From the NCBI GenBank assembly GCA_026706025.1, contig JAPOZO010000085.1, positions 1 through 64,000 on the forward strand: DNA of 64,000 nucleotides, read 5' to 3'. The position numbers and the translations under genes are program-made. Positions 42,748 to 49,495 of the stretch are shown piece after piece (positions within the stretch are counted from its first letter, which is position 1; each line of letters opens with the position of its first letter). The notes under the pieces were generated by a model. The model ran no database searches and was not told where the DNA came from. It saw only the letters and a program-made list of their open reading frames with translations. Source of the DNA: Candidatus Poribacteria bacterium. Its GTDB lineage: Bacteria; Poribacteria; WGA-4E; WGA-3G.

Positions 42748-42960
42748 TTATCGGATAACCTGTGCAGGTGTCGTGAAATGGATTGACTGAATTCCTAACG
42801 CGTCAAGGGTTGACTCCGTGACGCTGTGGTGTTTGCCGTCAATCTTTATCCAATTCAAGCGTCCCTTGTTGTTCGTCTGCGCGTCGGCTCTGCACTCCGT
42901 TCCGTCTGTGAAAAACACATCGGCAGTGCATTCCCACGCCCAATTCCGTTTGTATTTCAC
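42748..42960 (-). CDS. Small hypothetical protein
   Basis: A 70-residue protein, GTG start at 42960 after AAGGAG. Trp-rich (KYKRNWAWECTADVFFTDGT). Unknown. Confidence 0.5.
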   Translation of the reverse strand: MKYKRNWAWECTADVFFTDGTECRADAQTNNKGRLNWIKIDGKHHSVTESTLDALGIQSIHFTTPAQVIR

Positions 42961-42971
42961 GCTGTCGCTCC

Positions 42972-43265
42972 TTATTGATAGTTGAATGTGTCAAACCCAT
43001 AGATGTGCAAGTGGTCGCCGCTGTGAAGTCTCGGCTTATACGCCGAACCTGAAGCATAGCGAACCCGTTTAAAGTCGTCTCTATCTTCAAACAACGCCAC
43101 GACGCGATCATATTCCTCGCGGTCGCGAACGGGACGCGCAACAATTGAGCGTCCACCTTTCGCACCGCCCCATCTGGATAACGCGGTATCAGTGGCGACT
43201 ACGAACCCGATTGTAACGGCTTTGTCTGCGTCCGTCCTGTCGTCTTTGATTGTGTAATCTGGCAT
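42972..43265 (-). CDS. Small hypothetical protein
   Basis: A 97-residue protein (PDYTIKDDRTDADKAVTIGF, then VVATDTALSRWGGAKGGRS). CGGAGG before ATG 43265, with an upstream TTG-type start also open. The alternation of Gly-rich loops suggests an alpha/beta fold. Unknown. Confidence 0.5.
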   Translation of the reverse strand: MPDYTIKDDRTDADKAVTIGFVVATDTALSRWGGAKGGRSIVARPVRDREEYDRVVALFEDRDDFKRVRYASGSAYKPRLHSGDHLHIYGFDTFNYQ

Positions 43266-43323
43266 CGTCAATGCCTCCGTAAAGTAAGAGACGCGCCCCG
43301 AAGGACGCGCCCGAACTCGTTGA

Positions 43324-43512
43324 TTATTCTAATTTGGAAGCCTCACGCATCGCTTGAAGTGCTGCCTCGCTGGTCTTGAATGTCCCGATTTGCTTCGGTC
43401 GCTCAAAAATCGCTCTTGCTTGCGTTTTCTGTTCCACTATGAATTCGCCTGTCTCCTTGACGCGATAAATTTCATACTGGAACACCTTGTCACCATCGAG
43501 AATAAAAGGCAC
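43324..43512 (-). CDS. Small hypothetical protein
   Basis: A 62-residue protein, GTG start at 43512 after GGGAGGTG. PFILDGDKVFQYEIYRVKET opens it. Unknown. Confidence 0.5.
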   Translation of the reverse strand: MPFILDGDKVFQYEIYRVKETGEFIVEQKTQARAIFERPKQIGTFKTSEAALQAMREASKLE

Positions 43513-43575
43513 GTGTTGTCACCTCCCATCTGATAGAAAAGGACGCGCCCCGAAGGACGCGCCCGAACTCGTTGA

Positions 43576-43770
43576 TTATTTCCGCTTGTCCACGTGGTAA
43601 GCCACAATAAACAGCACGATGCACCCCAGTGAAGCACCACCGAGCAATAAAGCACTCTCACCGCTGAGAAATCGCACATTTGGCAACACCTCATAGCCGT
43701 AGCCCGTCAATGCCGAAGCAAGACACGCAGAAGCGAGAATAACGCCAAATAACATGCGTTTATAAGTCAT
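43576..43770 (-). CDS. Small two-segment membrane protein, first gene of the array
   Basis: A 64-residue protein with two membrane helices (MLFGVILASACLASALTGYG and LLGGASLGCIVLFIVAYHV) and a basic C-terminus. AAGGA before ATG 43770. It is the first gene after the promoter and attenuator at 43803-43953. Confidence 0.55.
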   Translation of the reverse strand: MTYKRMLFGVILASACLASALTGYGYEVLPNVRFLSGESALLLGGASLGCIVLFIVAYHVDKRK

Positions 43771-43802
43771 CTGCGTTTTTTCCTTTCTCTTTGTGTTGGC
43801 AT

Positions 43803-43830
43803 AAAAAAAGACGCTCCGCGCGGGAGCGTC
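43803..43830 (-). terminator. Intrinsic terminator in the array leader (attenuator)
   Basis: On the minus strand GACGCTCC and GGAGCGTC form an 8-bp stem (43810-43830) followed by seven T (43809-43803). It lies between the promoter at 43925-43953 and the first gene at 43770, so transcription must pass it; this is the layout of an attenuator or of a small leader RNA. Confidence 0.75.
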
Positions 43831-43924
43831 CAGCGTTGGCGTTACGTGCCATCGTTCACTATTTAGTTTTTTGTTTCTGCGCGCACATCACGTTAACAGC
43901 GCGCGCCTGTCATGGTTCTACCAC

Positions 43925-43953
43925 ATCATACCACATTTTCAGGTTTTTGTCAA
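43925..43953 (-). promoter_or_regulatory. Main promoter of the minus-strand array
   Basis: On the minus strand, TTGACA (43948-43953), exactly 17 nt, TATGAT (43925-43930): a near-perfect sigma-70 promoter. The leader then carries a GCGCGC/GCGCGC hairpin (43879-43906) and the terminator at 43803-43830 before the first gene. Confidence 0.8.
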
Positions 43954-43989
43954 GGGTTTTCTGTGTTTGTGCGTGCGTAGGCGTGTAAG

Positions 43990-44818
43990 GCGTGCATCGT
44001 TGATTTTACTGGGTTTATGGCGTGTCTGGACGCGTCCAATTGTGCGATTTTGGGACGTTTTTGGCTGCGATGGAATGCTACAAAAGCATGGTTCTGTAGC
44101 ATTTGGCAGAAAAATTGCCAAAATGGACGCTCCGACCAGCACAAAACGCGACGCGCACGAAAAGGGACTCCTGAAAATCGCGAGGGGTATGGGCGTGCAG
44201 CATCGGACGGCGGAAAACGGGCGTGCGCGGGGGGACTAACACTTGTCTGCTAAAAAAAATAAAACAAAAAATTAAAAAATTATGAAAAAATGTTTCAACT
44301 TTGCCGAGTGAGTGGATTTGACCTCTATCGTTGATTTTAGGGGGTTCGTGGCGTGTCTATGGCGAGCAATATAGGCGAATTTAAGACCCACACCACTGCG
44401 ATAGAATGCGTTCATCGCTGCTTGGCGATCAGGTTTGCTGGGGAAGTGGATTTGACCGCTATTGTTAATTTGACTATGTTTCTGGCGTGTCTATGACGAG
44501 AAAAATAGGCATTTTTGAGACCTTAGTCGCTTATTCAAGGCTTTGGCGATCAGATGTGCCATGTAAGTGGGGTTGACCTCTGCGTGTCTGCGGCGCGAAA
44601 TATAGGTGATTTTGAGGCCCGCGGTGCTACAATGATTCATAAAATTAGGCTTTCATCCTCATCGTCGCAGGCATCAGAGCGATTTTGTCCGAAAATGTGG
44701 CATTTTGCCGAGCGAGTGGATTTGACATCCGTCGTTGATTTGACTATGTTCGTGGCGTGTCTGCGGCGCGCATTTTGATGCCCGCGCCGCTGCGATAGAA
44801 TGCGTTCATCGTTATTCC
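43990..44818. repeat. Tandem imperfect repeats (about 135 bp), candidate centromere
   Basis: Four diverged copies begin near 44305, 44441, 44561 and 44711, with a shorter match near 43998. Shared cores are GAGTGGATTTGACCTCTATC, CGTTGATTTGACTATG, GTGGCGTGTCT and ATAGAATGCGTTCATCG. They lie directly downstream of the partition-type gene pair at 44812-45505 and contain no gene. A partition site (centromere) or a second origin are the leading explanations. Confidence 0.6.
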
Positions 44819-45039
44819 GCAATCGGTGGCTTCTTGTATTTACGGAACAGTAAATTCAAAGCCTCGGCGAGCAGATCCCGGACATTTACATCATATTCAA
44901 GCGAGAGCATCTTCAGTTGCATATAGATGTCCCGCCCGAAATAACCACCGATATGTTTCTCTCTCGGATCGTCGGATGTCTGTTTTTCCATAGGAGCCGG
45001 TTCTAACTCGGTATCGGCAAAACTCGGTTTCTGTTTCAC
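44812..45039 (-). CDS. Ribbon-helix-helix partition/antitoxin-type protein
   Basis: A 75-residue protein. Disordered start (KQKPSFADTELEPAPMEKQ), then HIGGYFGRDIYMQLKMLSLE and DVNVRDLLAEALNLLFRKY, the beta-strand/helix/helix order of plasmid ribbon-helix-helix proteins encoded behind ParA (ParG/ParR-like). GTG start at 45039 with GGGGG upstream; ATG 44991 is an internal alternative. Expected to bind repeated DNA next to it, here perhaps the 44.3-44.8 kb repeats. Confidence 0.7.
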   Translation of the reverse strand: MKQKPSFADTELEPAPMEKQTSDDPREKHIGGYFGRDIYMQLKMLSLEYDVNVRDLLAEALNLLFRKYKKPPIAE

Positions 45040-45505
45040 TTTTTCCCCCCAATTGATGTGTGATATGGCGATAGACGGCGCGCGTATGGCGCGCGGCAAC
45101 GCCTTTCGGTTCGTATTCTTGAATGCTATATCCACCGTTGTAGGCGTGTTGGAAGGCGACGCGGTGATCAATATAGCGCGAGACAGCTTCCAACTCGTAA
45201 TGCCGGATGGCTTTTTTGCCCTCGATGAGTAGCGATGTCCGGGGATCAACACGGTTAAATAGGATTTTCGCCGATGTATGCGTTGCGCGAATAATGTTCA
45301 CTGTCACCAGTAACGCCTGAATCTCGATCAGCACCGGTAGCGTCGGGATCACGACGATATCCGAGAGTTCCACAGCCTTGACGACCTCCGCCTCGACGTT
45401 TGGCGGTGTATTAAAGACAATAAGTTCAGAGCCGTCTGCTTCGGCGGCCGCGAGGGTTTGTTTCAGCCCAGAATGATGGATCGCGACGACGCTGACAGGT
45501 GTCTA
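44897..45505 (-). pseudogene. N-terminally deleted ParA
   Basis: The reading contains the C-terminal two-thirds of a ParA/MinD-type partition ATPase: SVVAIHHSGLKQTLAAAEAD, LIVFNTPPNVEAEVVKAVEL, SDIVVIPTLPVLIEIQALL and GVAARHTRAVYRHITHQLGG. The Walker A (KGGVGKT) region is missing: upstream of about 45505 the DNA is non-coding. The frame also runs on into the ribbon-helix-helix gene without a stop. A loss of active partition, or takeover by another system, is implied. Confidence 0.7.
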
Positions 45506-46007
45506 TAGCACTGCATAAATGAAACTTCTTACTTAAAATTTGAACTTCTGAAACTTGACAGCATGAAGTTTGAATTTCTGAAGTCTTGAAAGAAAAAACG
45601 ATGAGGAAGGCGGGCGGTTTCACATAAAAATGACCTGTTTTTCATCAAAATGCCAATATGACACCCATTCTTACCGATTTAAAAAGAAAAATTACGTCAA
45701 TTTAGCAAATAAGTATATCATTTTTTTATGTATTCACATAACACAAATGTATTTGGAGGGGGTCGTATATCCTCACTTTGGGGATGACTCTCTCGAGTAC
45801 TGCGGTTCTTAGATTTTGTATGAATTTACTTGAATTCGTAAGTATTCTCACGCTCACGCTAAAAAATTCTAAAAAATGAATTTTATCGCTTTCTTGCGTT
45901 AATCATCGTGATTTCTTACGGGTGGAGAGATATGGGAAGCCGAACAGAGCGGTAATGTTGAAAGACACTTGATAACCTACTAATATTAGCAGCACGATTC
46001 ATGAAGT
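45506..46007. other. AT-rich non-coding spacer
   Basis: About 500 bp without a supported gene. It holds an imperfect direct repeat TTTGAACTTCTGAAAC / TTTGAATTTCTGAAGT around 45538-45590. Otherwise nothing found. It marks the breakpoint where the 5' part of parA was lost. Confidence 0.4.
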
Positions 46008-46901
46008 TTAGTTCTCATCTTCATCGTCCCAGTCGTCGCTATAATCACTATCACGCTTTTGCCCCTGTTTTAGAACTCGGAATTCGTGTAAAGCGTGCTT
46101 GTAAATGAGAATGATCTTGCCTCTGTGTCCTTTGCGACCTCCGACGCGCAGAACGATGTTGTATTTAGAAATCCAAACGTTTTCCCCAACGACGACCAAT
46201 CCGTTTCGCATGATACACTCAACGAGCGAACCCAGTTGAGCAACAGCATCAAGCTTAGGTTTCTCACTTGGGTGAGTAATCGCTTTCAAATCCAAATCTG
46301 CAATGCTTTTTCGGCGTTTAATACCTTCTTTAAGGTAAGGCATACGGTCTTTTGGAAATGCTAAAATCAGATCGTGCTTCTTAATTTTCGTGTTATCTTC
46401 CAGCACGATGTCATATTTGAAAACGTCCTTAACACGTGCGTCTATGATACCTGCATAGGTGACCAGACGGACATCACATTCCTTTTGAAACGCTTGTGTG
46501 AGTAAGTAGACTTCTTGTAACGGAAAAGGGACGCGACCTTTTTCTCGTTTGTTTTGAAGTTGAATACTACCTTTCCAGCCCCAATATCGGACAGCCTTCT
46601 CCCACTCCGGTGTTTCCGCTAAAATTCTGACATTTTCGACAGTCGTGTTTAGAGCTTTAGCGATGTCTACAGCGACAGGGGAATGATGTACGAAGTGCGA
46701 TGAACCGACAAAAAGATAGAACGCCAAAAGATATGAGTTTCGTTTATTTTTCTCAATATCTTCTTGAGAAAAACGAGAGAGAAGCAATTCTTCGTCTATG
46801 CCTTTAAACGGGTTGAGGTCGTCAACAAGTTCAGCAAGTAACTCAAACTGTTTTTCTGAAAGCATCTCTGGAAAATACAGAGTTTTTGTTTCAACTCTCA
46901 T
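46008..46901 (-). CDS. Protein with two Sm/Hfq-like segments
   Basis: A 297-residue protein (start ATG 46901; an upstream GTG at 46913 is possible). The N-terminal 120 residues are helical. Two later segments each show the Sm-fold strand pattern with the late basic-His element: LVTYAGIIDARVKDVFKYDI then KIKKHDLILAF (about 145-185), and VECIMRNGLVVVGENVWISK then IILIYKHALHEFRV (about 230-280). In Hfq the YKHA motif lines the RNA site. The C-terminus is acidic (DDWDDEDEN), as in some Hfq tails. A plasmid-encoded RNA chaperone with a tandem Sm domain is the hypothesis. Confidence 0.5.
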   Translation of the reverse strand: MRVETKTLYFPEMLSEKQFELLAELVDDLNPFKGIDEELLLSRFSQEDIEKNKRNSYLLAFYLFVGSSHFVHHSPVAVDIAKALNTTVENVRILAETPEWEKAVRYWGWKGSIQLQNKREKGRVPFPLQEVYLLTQAFQKECDVRLVTYAGIIDARVKDVFKYDIVLEDNTKIKKHDLILAFPKDRMPYLKEGIKRRKSIADLDLKAITHPSEKPKLDAVAQLGSLVECIMRNGLVVVGENVWISKYNIVLRVGGRKGHRGKIILIYKHALHEFRVLKQGQKRDSDYSDDWDDEDEN

Positions 46902-47111
46902 TATTTTTTCCACCTACCTATTGGTTATTGATTCTGATTTACCACTTGTCAAAACTATTATAAAATAAGACATCGCTAAGCGAAAGCACAAGGAGACAGC
47001 AAAATACGCGACGATACGACAGCGCGTCATACGGGACAACACCGCGATCACAAGCGGAAAATATCCAGTTTTTTTTATGCTTAGCCGAGTTGAGGGGTTG
47101 CGCAATATCGT

Positions 47112-47153
47112 GAGGCACGTTTTAAACACACAGAGGCACGTTCTAAACACACA
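47112..47153. repeat. Tandem 21-bp direct repeats
   Basis: GAGGCACGTTTTAAACACAC and GAGGCACGTTCTAAACACAC start at 47112 and 47133, two adjacent copies of a 21-bp unit with one mismatch. One helical turn-pair spacing suggests a protein binding site or residual iterons, located between two minus-strand genes in the likely promoter region of the Sm-like gene. Confidence 0.65.
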
Positions 47154-47195
47154 ACAGTATTATACTTAACAATTTTACACGGATCCCTTTTTTTG

Positions 47196-49352
47196 TCAAG
47201 TTTTGGTGTCTAAAAATCCTAAAGCGTCCGCCGGGTTTTTCTTAAGCCGTCCGGGTGGCAACGCTTTGCGAATCTCACGCCCATAGGCTTTTGTGAGCGG
47301 TCGAGGCGATAATATCGCGATCACACCGCGATCGGTCATTGAACGGACAAGCCGTCCTGTGCCCTGTTTCAACTGGAACAGCATATCCGGCAGACTGATC
47401 TCACGAAACCAGTCTTTTTCCGGGTTCGGTAGCAACGCCCGGCGCGCGTCTAACACAGGGTGCGGGGGCACGAATGGCAGTTGCGGAATAATCACAGTTT
47501 CAAGGGTGCTGCCCGGCGCGTCAAGTCCTTCCCAACAGGAGGCAACCCCAAACAAAACAGACTTCTCATCGGCTTTGAAAGTGCTGAAAGTCTGGCGGAG
47601 GTGATCCGTACCGATTTGGCGAAGTACTGTGATGTCCATGTCCTGAAAAACTGGTTCAAGGCGTTCAGAGATTTCATATAACTGCTGATGGCTCGCACAG
47701 AGTACCAACGCGCGACCGTCGCGAAGTCTCACATAATACTCAACAAGTCGCGACTGCTCCTGCCAATACCGTTCTTTTGCATCGGGACCAGCAGACAGAG
47801 ACGGACGATCTAAAAGCACATCATCAAAAAGATGGATTTCAACGTTTTCTTGGAACGGAAATGGCGACGGATAAATCCGTTCAACGATTGCTTTTCCGGT
47901 CGCGTCTAATCCGAGTTGATTTCGGAGCCGCGCGAAACTCCCTGCCGCCTGTAGTGTCGCGCTCGTGAAGATGACAGCGTTTTCTGCGTCGAAAAGCGGT
48001 GCGATCTGCTCAGTGATGTCAATAGGCGTGCGTTTCAGCGTCAAGCGGTAGGGGATTTCTTTATCGTTCCCGCTTGCTATCGCTATTTCAGACCAATAGC
48101 ACCACAAATGCGGGTCATCCTCGGAGACAACGGCTTCCACGCGCGTGGCGATATCTTTGCTTGCCTGTGTGAGGCTCTCCAATGCCAAATAGATCGGAAT
48201 GATTTCAGGGGTATCAGCAAGGTCGGCGTACTTGATACCCAACGCTTTTGAAAGCGATTTACACGCCGCGACGTATTCTGAAAGCACGCTGGATACCTCG
48301 GTCGCGTCAAGTTTCGGGGTCAAAACAGCAGCCCCAAAACGCGATGACGCTTTTGATGTAGCCGTTTTCCCAGTGGCAGTTTGGACCGCGGCGAATGCGT
48401 TTTGAAAGAAAATCTTTGCGGTATCCTCGTCTTTTGCGCGCCGCTTCTCAAAAGTGTTCAACAAGCGAATCAGGTGTGATAACTTCCCGGTATCATTCAT
48501 CACGAGGTCGCGCAGTTTCCGCAGTCGCGTCCGAAAGTTTTTAAAAAACCACTCTAACTGCCGGAGCGTGATTTCTGTTTCATACACAGAACTGACAACA
48601 TCATAAAACTTGTGTGCCTCGTCAATAATAAACGTATTACATTCACTCGGTAAGACCGTCTGGTACGCGATGTGCAGTGCGAGTAAGGCGTGATTGACAA
48701 TGATAATATCAGCCGTTTTCCGCTTGGCTTTGGCGTTCTGATAGGGGCATTGGGCATAAAACCGGCACGCTTCGCCATGACAATCCGTGTCGGTTGACTC
48801 GATTTCAAGACGGATTTCATGGGGTATCGGTTGAGAAAAATCAGCAAACTCACCGGCATCGGGAGTTATCCACTCTACCAATTTAGGGGCGATACGGCTG
48901 GCGAGGGCAGCACTATCAGCTGTGGCAAACTGGATTGTTAGGTTTTCAACGTCTTTCGCAAACTCATGAAGTCGGCGGGTAGAGATATAGTTGTTGCGTC
49001 CTTTCGCCAGGACAACCTTCAAATCCTGTCCTGTGGCTTCAAGGATCGCCGGTACGTCTTTCTCCCAAATCTGGTCTTGTAAAATCTTTGTGCTGGTTGA
49101 GATGACGATAGGGGCATCCCATTCTTGCTCGGTAAGTGCTTGACGGATCGCTGGCGAAACAGAAGTGATGAGATAGGCAAATGATTTGCCGACACCGGTC
49201 GCACCTTCAGCGAGTAAAACATCACGGTTCAACACAGCTTTGGCAGCATCAACAGACATGTTCACCTGTGCGTCTCTGATTTCATAGGCATTGCCAAACG
49301 CTCTGTGAAGCATGCCCCCTCTGCCAAATACATCTTTTTTGAAGTTGCCCAT
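47196..49352 (-). CDS. DinG/XPD-like iron-sulfur helicase
   Basis: A 718-residue superfamily 2 helicase of the DinG/XPD branch. Walker A AEGATGVGKSFAYL (about 48-61), Cys cluster DTDCHGEACRFYAQCPY (about 190-206) for an iron-sulfur cluster, DEAH box IIDEAHKF (about 242-249), motif V/VI VASCWEGLDAPG and QGTGRLVRSMTDRGVI near the C-terminus. It unwinds DNA with 5' to 3' polarity in known family members. Plasmid versions are linked to replication or recombination; it is encoded 143 bp after the primase-helicase and is probably part of the same replication module. Confidence 0.85.
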   Translation of the reverse strand: MGNFKKDVFGRGGMLHRAFGNAYEIRDAQVNMSVDAAKAVLNRDVLLAEGATGVGKSFAYLITSVSPAIRQALTEQEWDAPIVISTSTKILQDQIWEKDVPAILEATGQDLKVVLAKGRNNYISTRRLHEFAKDVENLTIQFATADSAALASRIAPKLVEWITPDAGEFADFSQPIPHEIRLEIESTDTDCHGEACRFYAQCPYQNAKAKRKTADIIIVNHALLALHIAYQTVLPSECNTFIIDEAHKFYDVVSSVYETEITLRQLEWFFKNFRTRLRKLRDLVMNDTGKLSHLIRLLNTFEKRRAKDEDTAKIFFQNAFAAVQTATGKTATSKASSRFGAAVLTPKLDATEVSSVLSEYVAACKSLSKALGIKYADLADTPEIIPIYLALESLTQASKDIATRVEAVVSEDDPHLWCYWSEIAIASGNDKEIPYRLTLKRTPIDITEQIAPLFDAENAVIFTSATLQAAGSFARLRNQLGLDATGKAIVERIYPSPFPFQENVEIHLFDDVLLDRPSLSAGPDAKERYWQEQSRLVEYYVRLRDGRALVLCASHQQLYEISERLEPVFQDMDITVLRQIGTDHLRQTFSTFKADEKSVLFGVASCWEGLDAPGSTLETVIIPQLPFVPPHPVLDARRALLPNPEKDWFREISLPDMLFQLKQGTGRLVRSMTDRGVIAILSPRPLTKAYGREIRKALPPGRLKKNPADALGFLDTKT

Positions 49353-49495
49353 GGGTTTATTTTCCTTTTTTAATCCTTTTTAATTGACATTTTGATTTTT
49401 GAGTTTGTGATGCAAATGTCCACCCAATTTTTAATTAAAGAGTTACTTAATTAAAAATTGACTACCCATTTGCATCACAAACTATTTTTTAAATC
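49353..49495 (-). other. Palindromic spacer between helicase genes
   Basis: AT-rich 140 bp. TTTAATTAA-type self-complementary stretches and a large inverted repeat (GTTTGTGATGCAAATG around 49404-49419 with CATTTGCATCACAAAC around 49468-49483) surround the midpoint, separating the primase-helicase stop from the DinG-like start. It could act as a terminator-like or regulatory cruciform. Confidence 0.6.

Noticed and set aside
43860-44253. Overlapping frames on both strands (43871-44239 and others)
   Set aside because: They lie in the promoter, leader and repeat region; codon use and lack of ribosome-binding sites argue against coding.
45630-45812. 60-codon plus-strand frame
   Set aside because: Low-complexity AT-rich translation without a Shine-Dalgarno in the parA breakpoint spacer.
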